Below are positions 30,606 to 41,848 of a stretch of 64,000 nt of DNA, piece after piece (the stretch's first letter is position 1; each line of letters opens with the position of its first letter). The notes under the pieces were generated by a model, which saw only the letters and a list, made by a program, of their open reading frames with translations, was not told the origin of the DNA and did not search any database. The translations under genes were made by a program, and so were the position numbers. Source of the stretch: Sulfurimonas sp. (GTDB taxonomy: Bacteria; Campylobacterota; Campylobacteria; Campylobacterales; Sulfurimonadaceae); NCBI GenBank assembly GCA_011391635.1, contig JAABQD010000005.1, forward strand, positions 1 to 64,000. Direction: 5' to 3'.

Positions 30606-30639
30606 AGTGTAAATATACAACTAAGAAGAGTGAACTCTA

Positions 30640-31146
30640 ATGAATAAATACTCAAAAGCTTATACAAAATTAGCTCAGTTTGGAAGAGAGTTACTTGACA
30701 AACCATCCCTTATGGATGGACTACCACTCATTTCGCAATATGCAAAAGATGTTATTGGAGCTCAAAGATGTTCCATATTTATCTATGATACACAAAAAAA
30801 TGAGTTATGGACTACATTAGCGGATGGGGTTGAAAAAATCGTTGTACCTTCAGATAAAGGAATTGTAGGCTATACAATACAAAGCCAAGAGCCTTGCATA
30901 GAAAATGATGCCTATTCAAGTCCTCATTTCTTGGCTGACATCGATAAACAAACCGGATATATTACAAAAAATATCGGTACTTCTCCTATCTTTGATTCAC
31001 AAAAAAAGATTTTAGGTGTTTTGCAAATCCTCAACAAAGAGGGTGATTTTGTTGCAGAAGATGTGAAATTTATGACTTTTTTTTCTCATTACATTAGTGG
31101 ATTTCTTGAGTTAGTCAATTTATATGAAAAAATCAAAAAACAGTAG
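30640..31146 (+). CDS. GAF domain protein
   Basis: AKDVIGAQRCSIFIYDTQKNELWTTLADGVEKIVVPSDKGIVGYTIQSQEP. Confidence 0.85.
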   Translation: MNKYSKAYTKLAQFGRELLDKPSLMDGLPLISQYAKDVIGAQRCSIFIYDTQKNELWTTLADGVEKIVVPSDKGIVGYTIQSQEPCIENDAYSSPHFLADIDKQTGYITKNIGTSPIFDSQKKILGVLQILNKEGDFVAEDVKFMTFFSHYISGFLELVNLYEKIKKQ

Positions 31147-31156
31147 AGGAACTCCA

Positions 31157-31726
31157 ATGCTTCAAAAAACTTTTTTTCATCTCCTACTCACACTCTCACT
31201 CTTTTCATTTACACATGCCGAGGAGGCTGACCCTCTTGAATTATATTGGTGGATAGAAGCACTTGATGGCAATTGGACGCTCTCCCCTGCTCAAAATCAG
31301 ACAGGAACTGACTCCTACAAACATGAAGCAGTTTTACCTCTGGCTGGTACAGATGCGACAGGAATAGCTTTTAAATCTATCGGTGCAAAAAGCACCGTCC
31401 AAGAGGACCTCTTGCCAAATACAAAAAAACAGATGGTTACCATGTATCACTGTAAAAGTTCTGAGTGCCAACAAGTCAAAGCAACACACTACTGTGTCAA
31501 ACAAAATCAGCCAGAATTTTTAGCCAATCTTGCTGTGAGCACCAAGGAAAGAATTGTTTTTGACTGTGACATGAGTACAGAGTTATGTCGCTCCAATGAA
31601 GACCATGTGCACCAAATCATCCATGAACTCTCCAACAATGGCAAACACCTCAAAAGCTCCTATCTCAGCTGGGAAAATCAAAAACCAAAAGAAAATAGTT
31701 CCATCTATCACTTCGATAGAAAATAG
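31157..31726 (+). CDS. Secreted hypothetical protein
   Basis: Start moved from 31124 to MLQKTFFHLLLTLSLFSFTHAEEA (signal peptide); no recognised family. Confidence 0.65.
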   Translation: MLQKTFFHLLLTLSLFSFTHAEEADPLELYWWIEALDGNWTLSPAQNQTGTDSYKHEAVLPLAGTDATGIAFKSIGAKSTVQEDLLPNTKKQMVTMYHCKSSECQQVKATHYCVKQNQPEFLANLAVSTKERIVFDCDMSTELCRSNEDHVHQIIHELSNNGKHLKSSYLSWENQKPKENSSIYHFDRK

Positions 31727-31729
31727 CTT

Positions 31730-32533
31730 TTAAATAAAATTTGGCTTTATAATATACTCATAGGTTGAAAAAAGTATCTCAATAGCGATAAGCCAAATAA
31801 TAATCCACTCCAAAAATTCACTCGATTTTTGGTTCACTCTGTCTGTTATAAACTCTACAGACTCTTTTAAAAATGATATCTTATACTCTACAGTCTCAAA
31901 TCTTGACTTTAACTCCAATTGAAGTGCAAGTTGATTATAGAGAGACTCAAGCTCTAAATCATCCCAAACAATATCTGGTTTATCGAGTAAATAGAGCTGA
32001 CTTAGTATTTCAAATCTCTCTTTTGCGATACCTCCTGCAAAACTCATTAAATTTTTTCTGTCTTTTGCTTTAATATTTTCTATTTTGTCATAGAGTTTTT
32101 TACTCTCAAGCATTTTTTTCTCAAGCGATTTTTCTCTTATTTCAAGTCCGACACTTTGAGAAAGAGCAAGTGATATTATAGATGCAACAGAGTTGTTAAA
32201 CTTATTATATTTAATAGTATGTGTGTCAATAAGCGGTTTTTCATACAATATATCTATCAACATTGGATAATCCTGATTAATCAACGCTGTTTCATAGTTG
32301 TTTGCTTCTTTAATTTTGAGGCGTTGAAGAAATGATTTTATTTCATCATGGCTGAAGTTACAAAAGGTTATAACCCCAAAAGAGGTAGTAAATATAAATT
32401 TATTATTTGCAATTTCTCCTATAAATGACTTTTCTATGGTGCTTAACACCAAGCCAGGAAACTCTTTTTCTAAATCTTGCTTAGTTATCACTATAGGAAT
32501 TTCTACAGATACAAAGAGTACATTTGATTTCAT
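31730..32533 (-). CDS. RMD1/DUF155 family protein with C-terminal TM segment
   Basis: FIGEIANNKFIFTTSFGVITFCNFSHDEIKSFL...VEYKISFLKESVEFITDRVNQKSSEFLEWIIIWLIAIEILF. Confidence 0.75.
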   Translation of the reverse strand: MKSNVLFVSVEIPIVITKQDLEKEFPGLVLSTIEKSFIGEIANNKFIFTTSFGVITFCNFSHDEIKSFLQRLKIKEANNYETALINQDYPMLIDILYEKPLIDTHTIKYNKFNNSVASIISLALSQSVGLEIREKSLEKKMLESKKLYDKIENIKAKDRKNLMSFAGGIAKERFEILSQLYLLDKPDIVWDDLELESLYNQLALQLELKSRFETVEYKISFLKESVEFITDRVNQKSSEFLEWIIIWLIAIEILFSTYEYIIKPNFI

Positions 32534-32637
32534 TTTTTTACCTTAATCATTTTTTTATCTTCTTTAATTATACACATTTAAAACTCTCTTTACCTCTTTT
32601 TAACCACACAAAAGCTATAATCCAAAGAATTTTATAG

Positions 32638-34110
<1,473 letters not shown>

Positions 34111-34117
34111 CACCCTT

Positions 34118-34147
34118 TTGGCATGTGGAACTATTTCCACATGCCAA
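34118..34147. terminator. Perfect 13-bp stem / 4-nt loop hairpin of two inverted motif copies after guaB
   Basis: TTGGCATGTGGAA-CTAT-TTCCACATGCCAA, 7 nt after the guaB stop. Confidence 0.75.
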
Positions 34148-34164
34148 CTTCTATGGAGTCCACA

Positions 34165-34656
34165 ATGAACAACATTACATACGCTGGTTTTTGGATTCGT
34201 TTCATCGCCTCACTTTTAGATTTTTTTATTTTAGCCCTTCCTATTGGTGTAGTTATCTACTTTTTGAGTGATGGAAACTGGTTTGATTTTGCTCAGTACC
34301 AACAAAATATGAATATGGCAATGAGCGGAAATCCACATGCCACAGATATACAACCAAAAACTTCTACAGAGTGGGAACTTCTTTTTCAATTATCTGTGTT
34401 AGCTATTACTCTGTTTTTTTGGAAAAAATGGAGTGGAGCCACTCCTGGCAAAAAAATGTTGCACATAAAAATTGTCGATGCCACTACATTTGGTGCTATC
34501 AGCAACAAACAAGCAATTATCCGCTCACTTGGCTATGTTCTCTCGACACTTCCTCTTTTGTTTGGTTTTTTTATGGCAGTTTTGAGAAAAGATAAAAGAA
34601 CTTTGCATGATTTAGTAGCAGGAACAGCCGTTATATACGATGAGACACGAGAGTAA
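34165..34656 (+). CDS. RDD family membrane protein
   Basis: NNITYAGFWIRFIASLLDFFILALPIGVVIYFL...WSGATPGKKMLHIKIVD...; start moved from 34123, which lies inside the hairpin. Confidence 0.85.
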   Translation: MNNITYAGFWIRFIASLLDFFILALPIGVVIYFLSDGNWFDFAQYQQNMNMAMSGNPHATDIQPKTSTEWELLFQLSVLAITLFFWKKWSGATPGKKMLHIKIVDATTFGAISNKQAIIRSLGYVLSTLPLLFGFFMAVLRKDKRTLHDLVAGTAVIYDETRE

Positions 34657-34732
34657 AACGCTCTCTTAAGTCATTTTTGCTAAAATACCGAAAATATTTC
34701 AGACTCGTAATTTTAAAAATGGGGAAAACAAG

Positions 34733-36004
34733 ATGGATTTACAGACAAGAGCATTACACGCAGGATATGAAAAAGATTCTAACAGAACTATGGCTGTTCC
34801 TATTTATCAAACAACTGCTTATGATTTTGGAACAACAGATTTTGCAGCAAGTAGTTTTAATTTAGAGCAAGGTACAGACCATGTCTATACAAGAGTTGGA
34901 AACCCAACAAATGCTATTTTAGAGAGAAGATTTGCTGAACTTGAAGATGGAAGTGGATGTTTAGCTGTTGCTAGTGGAATGGCAGCCATATTTTACTCTA
35001 TTTTAAATATAACCGAAGCTGGTGACAATATAGTTGTATCTAATCAACTTTATGGAGGAACTGTCACTCTATTTACTCAAACACTGAAAAAACTAGGCAT
35101 AGAAGCAAGATTTTTTGATGTTCACTCCCTGCACGAAATAGAACCTTTGATTGATAATAAAACAAAGTGTATCTTTTTTGAGGCAATTTCTAACCCTAGC
35201 ATTGATGTACCTGATTTTGATGAAATTATCAAAATTTCTAATAAACACAATATTCTTACAATCGTTGATAATACTGTTGCTACACCAATGTTACTCCAAC
35301 CTCTTCTTTTGGGTGCAGATGTTGTTGTGCATAGTGCAAGTAAATATACAACAGGGCAAGGTACTGCAATCGGCGGACTCATTGTTGAAAGAAAGAACCT
35401 ATCTGAAAAAATAAAAGGCAATACTCGTTATCCATATTTTAATGAACCAGAACCTAGCTACAATGGTTTAGTTTTTGCAGATTCTGTTGTAAGTGGAATA
35501 CTTTTTACTTTTAGAGCAAGAATGGTGTTGTTAAGAGATACGGGTGCGGTAATCAGTCCATTTAATGCTTGGTTATTGATACAAGGATTGGAGACCTTAT
35601 ATCTTAGAATAAAACAACATTCACAAAATGCTTTAGAAATGGCACAATGGCTCGAATCTCAAAGCATAGTGGTTAAAGTGAATTATCCTTTACTTAAAGG
35701 AAATAAAAACTATGAAAATGCATTAAAATATTTAACAAAAGGTGCAAGTGGTATTCTTAGTTTTGAAGTCAAAAACTTTGAAACGGCAAAAAAGATTTTA
35801 GACAAAGTGAATATTTTTTCCATTGTTGCAAACATCGGTGACTCTAAATCAATTATCACACACCCAGCCTCTACAACGCATCAACAACTCAATGATGCAG
35901 AACTTTTGGCATGTGGAGTTCCTGCTGGACTTATCCGTATCTCTTGCGGATTAGAGTCTGCAAAAGATTTGATTGCAGATATGAAACAGGCATTAGAGGC
36001 GTAA
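34733..36004 (+). CDS. metY: O-acetylhomoserine aminocarboxypropyltransferase / cysteine synthase
   Basis: TRALHAGYEKDSNRTMAVPIYQTTAYDFG...HSASKYTTGQGTAIGG...NIGDSKSIITHPASTTHQQL. Confidence 0.93.
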   Translation: MDLQTRALHAGYEKDSNRTMAVPIYQTTAYDFGTTDFAASSFNLEQGTDHVYTRVGNPTNAILERRFAELEDGSGCLAVASGMAAIFYSILNITEAGDNIVVSNQLYGGTVTLFTQTLKKLGIEARFFDVHSLHEIEPLIDNKTKCIFFEAISNPSIDVPDFDEIIKISNKHNILTIVDNTVATPMLLQPLLLGADVVVHSASKYTTGQGTAIGGLIVERKNLSEKIKGNTRYPYFNEPEPSYNGLVFADSVVSGILFTFRARMVLLRDTGAVISPFNAWLLIQGLETLYLRIKQHSQNALEMAQWLESQSIVVKVNYPLLKGNKNYENALKYLTKGASGILSFEVKNFETAKKILDKVNIFSIVANIGDSKSIITHPASTTHQQLNDAELLACGVPAGLIRISCGLESAKDLIADMKQALEA

Positions 36005-36007
36005 CTT

Positions 36008-37126
36008 TTGTCACTCAACCTACAAACACACACTGAGCATTTTACCAATCCACTCTACTTGGAGAGTGGGCGTATTTTAGAGCCGTATGATATTATTTAT
36101 GAGACATACGGAACGCTCAATGATGATAAAAGTAATGTCATCGTCATCTGCCATGCACTCACAGGTTCACACCACTGTGCAGGAGTTTATGAAGATGATA
36201 ATAAAGCTGGTTGGTGGGATGGTCTTATCGGCTCAGGCAAAGCAATCGACACAGATAAATATTTTGTCATCTGCTCTAATGTTATCGGAAGTTGTTTTGG
36301 TTCTACTGGACCGATGAGTCTAAGATATCCACACAATGAACACTACCGCTATAAATTTCCAGTCGTCACAATCAAAGACATGGTAAAAGCACAAAGAATC
36401 CTCTTTGACAGACTGGGTATTCACAATGTTTATGCCATTATCGGTGGTTCTATGGGCGGAATGCAGGCACTTGTTTTTGCAGTACATTATCCCAATTTTG
36501 CCAAAAAAATCATCACTATGGCTACAACGTATGCAACACAGCCATGGGCAATAGCTTTTAATAAAATCGCTCAAGAGGCAATTTTAAAAGACCCTGATTT
36601 TAAACATGGCTACTATGAAAGTGAACATGTCAAAAAATATGGACTCTCTGGCATGTCCATTGGACGCATGGCTGGACATATCAGCTTCTTATCTCCTGAG
36701 AGTATGCAAAGTAAATTTGGTCGCGATTATAAGCTTACAGATGGACTTTATGAACTTTTTGGCAAGTTTCAAGTGGAATCCTATCTCGAGTATAATAGCT
36801 ACAATTTTGCAAAGTGGTTTGACCCGCTCACGCATCTCTACATCACAAAAGCTATCAATATTTTTGATATCACAAGAGGTTTTGATTCGCTTGAAGAAGC
36901 GATGCAAAAAGTTCAAGCCCAGTTACACCTTATGAGCTTCAAAAATGACCTCCTCTTTCGAAGTTCTGAGATGCAAGAGATAGAAAATGTATTCAAAAAA
37001 ATCGGAAATACAAACCATACATATCTCGATATAGAGAGCGATTATGGACATGATGCTTTTTTAGTAGAGCTTGATAAATTTGAAGATTATGTAAAGGATA
37101 TACTCGATGGCAAAAGAGAAGTTTGA
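36008..37126 (+). CDS. metX: Homoserine O-acetyltransferase
   Basis: VICHALTGSHHCAGVYEDDNKAGWWDGLIGSGKAIDTDKYFVICSNVIG...GGSMGGMQAL; TTG start, adjacent to metY. Confidence 0.94.
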   Translation: MSLNLQTHTEHFTNPLYLESGRILEPYDIIYETYGTLNDDKSNVIVICHALTGSHHCAGVYEDDNKAGWWDGLIGSGKAIDTDKYFVICSNVIGSCFGSTGPMSLRYPHNEHYRYKFPVVTIKDMVKAQRILFDRLGIHNVYAIIGGSMGGMQALVFAVHYPNFAKKIITMATTYATQPWAIAFNKIAQEAILKDPDFKHGYYESEHVKKYGLSGMSIGRMAGHISFLSPESMQSKFGRDYKLTDGLYELFGKFQVESYLEYNSYNFAKWFDPLTHLYITKAINIFDITRGFDSLEEAMQKVQAQLHLMSFKNDLLFRSSEMQEIENVFKKIGNTNHTYLDIESDYGHDAFLVELDKFEDYVKDILDGKREV

Positions 37127-37292
37127 AACAAAACTAGAGAGTGCGAAAAAGATTTTAGAGACACTCATGAATCCTGAAATTACACTTGAAGAGAGTGTAA
37201 AAGCTTATGAAAAAGGGATGGGCGAACTCACAGAGGCACAAAAAATGCTTGAAGAAGCAGTCATCAAAATCAATGAAATAAAGAGTAACTAG
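37107..37292 (+). CDS. xseB: Exodeoxyribonuclease VII small subunit
   Basis: FETKLESAKKILETLMNPEITLEESVKAYEKGMGELTEAQKMLEEA. Confidence 0.85.
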   Translation: MAKEKFETKLESAKKILETLMNPEITLEESVKAYEKGMGELTEAQKMLEEAVIKINEIKSN

Positions 37293-38089
37293 TGAAAGCA
37301 GCCGTCCTTCAGCTCAGTGCCCAAGGCATGAGTTCTACCAAACTTTACAACTATATCCGTATCGCTTCAAAAAATGGCGTCAAAGTTTTGCTCTTAGGCG
37401 AATATATCCTCAACCCTTTTTTTAAAGAGCTTAAATCTCTCTCTGTTGCAATGATAAAAGAACAAGCAGAGCATCAAACAAAAGTACTCAAAGAGTTGGC
37501 AACAACCTATCGCATGACGATTGTAGCTCCTCTTGTCATTGTTAAAAAACAAAAAGTATATAAAACTATTGTCAAATTTTCTCCAACATCCACAGCATAC
37601 TATCAGCAACAACTTCTCATCAACTACCCACACTGGAATGAAGAAAAATTCTTTGCAAACGAAGCCAAACCACTCAAATCGCCTTTAACTTTTAAAGTAG
37701 ATAACTTTAAATTTGCCATCCTAAGTGGCTTTGAACTCCATTTTGATGAACTTTGGTCGCATATATCCGAAAAAAATATCGACTGTGTTCTTGTACCAAG
37801 CGTCTCCACTTTTGACTCGTTTGAGCGATGGAAAATGCTCGTACAAACCCGTGCATTTACGCATAACTGCTTTGTTCTACGAGCAAACCGTATCGGCGAA
37901 TATCAGGACAAAGATGTGACTTGGCACTTTTATGGAGACTCTCTTTTGGTCTCTCCAGATGGTGATATCCTCAACCATCTTGGCAACAAAGAGGAGCTTA
38001 TGATAGTCGATATGCACCACAGTGAGGTAGTTCACTCTCGTCGCACTTGGGGATTTCATGAGATGACACACAAAAGAAAAGCTCTATGA
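37292..38089 (+). CDS. Carbon-nitrogen hydrolase (nitrilase superfamily)
   Basis: LLLGEYILNPFF; nitrilase-like fold KTIVKFSPTSTAYYQQQLLINYP. Confidence 0.8.
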   Translation: MKAAVLQLSAQGMSSTKLYNYIRIASKNGVKVLLLGEYILNPFFKELKSLSVAMIKEQAEHQTKVLKELATTYRMTIVAPLVIVKKQKVYKTIVKFSPTSTAYYQQQLLINYPHWNEEKFFANEAKPLKSPLTFKVDNFKFAILSGFELHFDELWSHISEKNIDCVLVPSVSTFDSFERWKMLVQTRAFTHNCFVLRANRIGEYQDKDVTWHFYGDSLLVSPDGDILNHLGNKEELMIVDMHHSEVVHSRRTWGFHEMTHKRKAL

Positions 38090-38754
38090 TGCACTATTTT
38101 CATCGTCAAATCCAACTTTGGGGCGAAGAGACACAAAAGCAACTTCAAAGTAAAAAAATCGCCATTATAGGCTCAGGTGGACTTGGAAGTTCTCTTGCTT
38201 TTGCTCTGGGTGCGAGTGGTATCGGTGAAATTCACATGGTCGATTTTGACGAAGTCAGTTTACACAATATACACAGACAAATTGCTTTCAAAATGGGTGA
38301 CGAGGGCAAAAATAAAGCTCTTTTAAATGCAGAATTGATTCAAGAGAGATGTCCACATGCCAAAGCTATGGCACATCAGTGCAACTTTCAAGAGTTTAGT
38401 GAAAAAAACATAGGTGTAGATTTACTTATCGACGCAACCGACAATCTCCCTACCCGTGCAGAGATAAACGCCTATGCAAAAAATAAAAATCTCCCGTGGG
38501 TCTATGGAAGTGTTGAAGCTTTTCATGGTCAAGTTGCGTTCATTGAGGAGTCCTCTTTTACCGATGCTTTTAAAATAGTGAACAAAACCCCGGCAGGAAT
38601 CGCAGCACCCATCGTCATGCACATCGCATCACTCCAAGCAAATTTGGCATTAAGATATTTAGCAGGGCTAAGTGTCAAAAAAGATATGCTTTACTATCTC
38701 TTTTTTAATGAAGAGGGTGAGTTGATAACACAAAAATTTGGACTTCCAAAATAA
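38086..38754 (+). CDS. ThiF/HesA/MoeB family ubiquitin-activating-like enzyme
   Basis: HRQIQLWGEETQKQLQSKKIAIIGSGGLGSSLAFALGASGIGEIHMVDFDEVSLHNIHRQ. Confidence 0.9.
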   Translation: MMHYFHRQIQLWGEETQKQLQSKKIAIIGSGGLGSSLAFALGASGIGEIHMVDFDEVSLHNIHRQIAFKMGDEGKNKALLNAELIQERCPHAKAMAHQCNFQEFSEKNIGVDLLIDATDNLPTRAEINAYAKNKNLPWVYGSVEAFHGQVAFIEESSFTDAFKIVNKTPAGIAAPIVMHIASLQANLALRYLAGLSVKKDMLYYLFFNEEGELITQKFGLPK

Positions 38755-38762
38755 TAAATAAA

Positions 38763-39440
38763 ATGAAATATATCGCAATCCTAGCATTTGTATGTAGCAG
38801 TATATGGGCAACAGAAACTCTTGTAACTGTTTCAGAGCTCACTACAACCAAACCTAGCTCTGAAGTTGAATTAAAAAAAGGATTAGATGCACATAGCAAA
38901 AATGATTTTGCTACTGCTGTACAATGTTTAGAACCATTAGCTAAAAATGGTGAGCCAACTGCACAACTCACGATGGGGACTATGTGCTATTGGGGTAGAA
39001 ATTGTGTCACAAAAGATATAGATGAAGCGATAAAATGGTACACACTCTCAGCAAATCAGGGGAACGCATCAGCACAATACAAACTAGGCGAATTGTATTA
39101 TCATGGCATAGAAGTGAAACAAAATTTACCTGAAGCTGTACGATGGTATCTTGCATCTGCAAATCAAGGTAATGCTGTCGCTCAATCAAGATTAGGGTAT
39201 ATGTACACACATGGAGAAGGGATTTCAGTTGACTACAAAGAGGCTATGCGATGGTACTCTCTAGCAATTAAAAGTGGTGATAAAAAGGCACAATGTGAAA
39301 TATGTGAGCCATGTTTGGCATCAAAAGATACAAAAGAAGTGAAACAAAAAGCGAAAGCTCATCTAACAAAAGCCTATAACGATACACGCGAATATCAATG
39401 TAAAATAATATATGATAGATATAAATTGCAAAATTATTAA
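38763..39440 (+). CDS. SEL1-like repeat protein
   Basis: Repeats such as IDEAIKWYTLSANQGNASAQYKLGELYYHGIEVKQNLPEAVRWYLASANQGNAVAQSRLGYMY. Confidence 0.9.
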   Translation: MKYIAILAFVCSSIWATETLVTVSELTTTKPSSEVELKKGLDAHSKNDFATAVQCLEPLAKNGEPTAQLTMGTMCYWGRNCVTKDIDEAIKWYTLSANQGNASAQYKLGELYYHGIEVKQNLPEAVRWYLASANQGNAVAQSRLGYMYTHGEGISVDYKEAMRWYSLAIKSGDKKAQCEICEPCLASKDTKEVKQKAKAHLTKAYNDTREYQCKIIYDRYKLQNY

Positions 39441-39449
39441 CAAAAGAAC

Positions 39450-39477
39450 TGGCATGTGGAAGTTTCCACATGTGCCG
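39450..39477. terminator. Degenerate inverted motif pair (one perfect, one with a 2-nt insertion) between convergent genes
   Basis: TGGCATGTGGAA-GT-TTCCACATGtGCCG, 9 nt after the SEL1 gene stop. Confidence 0.55.
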
Positions 39478-39519
39478 TGAGCAAAGCGAAGAAATGCCCT
39501 TGGGGTGCCAAGAATTGAG

Positions 39520-40083
39520 TTAGAGTTTAGAAATATACTCTGAAACTGCTTGAATGTCGCTATCGCTGAGTTTAGATGCTTGACCTTTCATGATACCTTT
39601 CATACTGCTACCATAAGTATCTGCTTTGTAGCCATGAAGAGCATTTGCTACTTTTGAAGCACTCCAGCCTTTGATGATTTGAGATTTATTTAATGCCGCT
39701 TTTTCACCATTTTGACCATGGCAAGTTGCACACACTTTGTAAATATTTTCTCCTGAAGCAGTTGGTGTAGCTGTTGTGGGCATCATGGATGTCATTGTAT
39801 CCGCCATAGAAGTTACAACATCTTTTGCTGAATCCGCAGCCTTGTTTGTCACCTCTTTGGATTTATCGGCTACATCATGAACCGCTGTTTTTACCTTGTC
39901 TGCTGTCTCATTTGTGACTACCGCCTCTTTTGCAGGAGCAGCAGGAGTAGCTGCAACTGCTGCAACTGGAGTAACAGTAGCTGAAGTTTCTACTTTTGTT
40001 GTATTTGCTTCTACCTCTTTTTTACTCTCTTGTCCACATCCTAGTAAAAAGAGTGCCACAACCAACGAAATCGCTATTTTCAT
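39520..40083 (-). CDS. c-type cytochrome lipoprotein
   Basis: MKIAISLVVALFLLGCGQE lipobox; VCATCHGQNGEKAALNKSQIIKGW; start moved from 40122. Confidence 0.88.
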   Translation of the reverse strand: MKIAISLVVALFLLGCGQESKKEVEANTTKVETSATVTPVAAVAATPAAPAKEAVVTNETADKVKTAVHDVADKSKEVTNKAADSAKDVVTSMADTMTSMMPTTATPTASGENIYKVCATCHGQNGEKAALNKSQIIKGWSASKVANALHGYKADTYGSSMKGIMKGQASKLSDSDIQAVSEYISKL

Positions 40084-40208
40084 ATTTAATCCTTGAAATT
40101 TAAAGTGAAGTATTATACACAACTCTAAGCTCGAATTGACTTATGTACATAAACAGAGATAAAGTAATTTTAGCTACAATTACGCGAATAAATAAAAGGA
40201 ACAAAAAT

Positions 40209-41345
40209 ATGAATTTCGAACCCTATCCGTTTGAAAAACTAAATAATTTACTCCAAAATATCACACCTAACAATAATTATGCTCCATCCGTTTTGACCAT
40301 TGGCGAACCTCAGTTTGAGACACCTGCATTTATCCAAAAAGCACTTTGTGACAATGCACATCTACTTAGAAAATATCCTAAAACTTCTGGCGAAGAGTCA
40401 CTTATCCAAGCTCAAATCAATTTTGTTCAAAAAAGATTTAACACGAAACTAAAAAGTGAGCAAATCATCCCTACTTTTGGTACGCGTGAAGTGCTTTTTA
40501 ACTTTCCACAATTTCTACTGTTTGACAAAAAAAATCCTGTTATGGCGTACACAAATCCTTTTTATCAGATTTATGAGGGTGCTGCTATCGCTTCAAGAGC
40601 AAAAGTAATCCACCTAAACATGGATGAGAGCAACAACTTCAAACCTCTTATAAACGAAGAGGAATTAAGCAGTTGTGATTTGGTAATTTTAAACTTTCCT
40701 AACAATCCAACTTCATCTACACTGAGCCTAGAAGAGCTGAGCGAATGGGTGTATCTGGCTCTTAAACACGATTTTATTCTTATAAATGATGAGTGTTACA
40801 GCGAAATTTACACAGATAAACCAATTCCCTCACTTCTTGAAGCATCTTGGCATGTGGGAAACACAACATTTAAAAATATTTTAGTTATCAACTCTATCTC
40901 CAAACGCTCCTCAGCTCCAGGTCTTCGCTCAGGATTTATCGCAGGAGATGAGACAATTTTAAAAGAGTACATGAAGTACAGAACTTACATAGGGTGTGCT
41001 TCTCCTCTTCCTCTTCAAAGTGCCGCAGCTGTTGCTTGGAATGATGAAGAGCATGTTGCAATTTCCCGTGAGATTTACAAAAAAAACTTTGAATTAGCCA
41101 AAGAGATTCTCGGTGTAGAGATTCCACATGCCACCTTTTACCTTTGGCTTAAAGTTGCAGAGCCAATAGAGTTTACAAAAAAGCTCTACGAAGAGTATAA
41201 TGTAAAAGTTTTGCCAGGGGAATATTTGGCACGAGAAGATAAAAACGGTGTGAATCCAGCAAAAGATTTTATCCGTATCGCTTTAGTTGAGAGCGTAGAA
41301 CAGACAAAAAGTGCATTACTAAGAATCAAGGAGGCTCTTGCATGA
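40209..41345 (+). CDS. PLP-dependent aminotransferase (DapC-like)
   Basis: MNFEPYPFEKLNNLLQ; LNFPNNPTSSTLSLEEL; SISKRSSAPGLRSGFIAGD; start moved from 40143. Confidence 0.85.
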   Translation: MNFEPYPFEKLNNLLQNITPNNNYAPSVLTIGEPQFETPAFIQKALCDNAHLLRKYPKTSGEESLIQAQINFVQKRFNTKLKSEQIIPTFGTREVLFNFPQFLLFDKKNPVMAYTNPFYQIYEGAAIASRAKVIHLNMDESNNFKPLINEEELSSCDLVILNFPNNPTSSTLSLEELSEWVYLALKHDFILINDECYSEIYTDKPIPSLLEASWHVGNTTFKNILVINSISKRSSAPGLRSGFIAGDETILKEYMKYRTYIGCASPLPLQSAAAVAWNDEEHVAISREIYKKNFELAKEILGVEIPHATFYLWLKVAEPIEFTKKLYEEYNVKVLPGEYLAREDKNGVNPAKDFIRIALVESVEQTKSALLRIKEALA

Positions 41346-41845
41346 GCAGTGTTGAAGATTTAAAAGCAAAAGTTCTCGAAGCACAACAAAACTCCGATAT
41401 CGCATCCCTCTATGTTTTGGAGCAAAAAGCACAAGATCTATTTGATGAAGATACACTCATGGCATTTTATGCAAATATCCTTGATTTAGCCCTAGAGAGG
41501 CTCACAGAGACACTCGAAGCACACCGCGTAATGGATATGAGTGAAGTACAGGATTTTGCAACCATCAGAGCCTTGTATGAGTACGCAATTGAACATTACA
41601 GTGCAGGGAAAATTGCAGATGCAAGTGCATTGTTTGAAGTGCTCAGTGGACTTACAAATGATACAAAATTTGCATCCGCTCTCAAACTCCATTGGATAGC
41701 TTCAGCAGAAGGGATTTCTCTCGATAATTTCATCGAAAATATTGCAGATATTGATGCAACACAAAACGCTGGTCTCTTTTATATAAGTTGCTTTACAAAA
41801 AAGGCACAAAATTTGCTAGAAAAATCAAAAACAGTTACGGAGTAA
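41342..41845 (+). CDS. Hypothetical protein between the aminotransferase and murC
   Basis: Uninterrupted 167-aa ORF with tight start/stop spacing to its neighbours. Confidence 0.75.
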   Translation: MSSVEDLKAKVLEAQQNSDIASLYVLEQKAQDLFDEDTLMAFYANILDLALERLTETLEAHRVMDMSEVQDFATIRALYEYAIEHYSAGKIADASALFEVLSGLTNDTKFASALKLHWIASAEGISLDNFIENIADIDATQNAGLFYISCFTKKAQNLLEKSKTVTE

Positions 41846-41848
41846 TCT

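Noticed and set aside
34123-34164. Upstream start of the RDD ORF (MWNYFHMPTSMEST)
   Set aside because: It lies within the motif hairpin; MNNITYAGFW at 34165 fits the family start.
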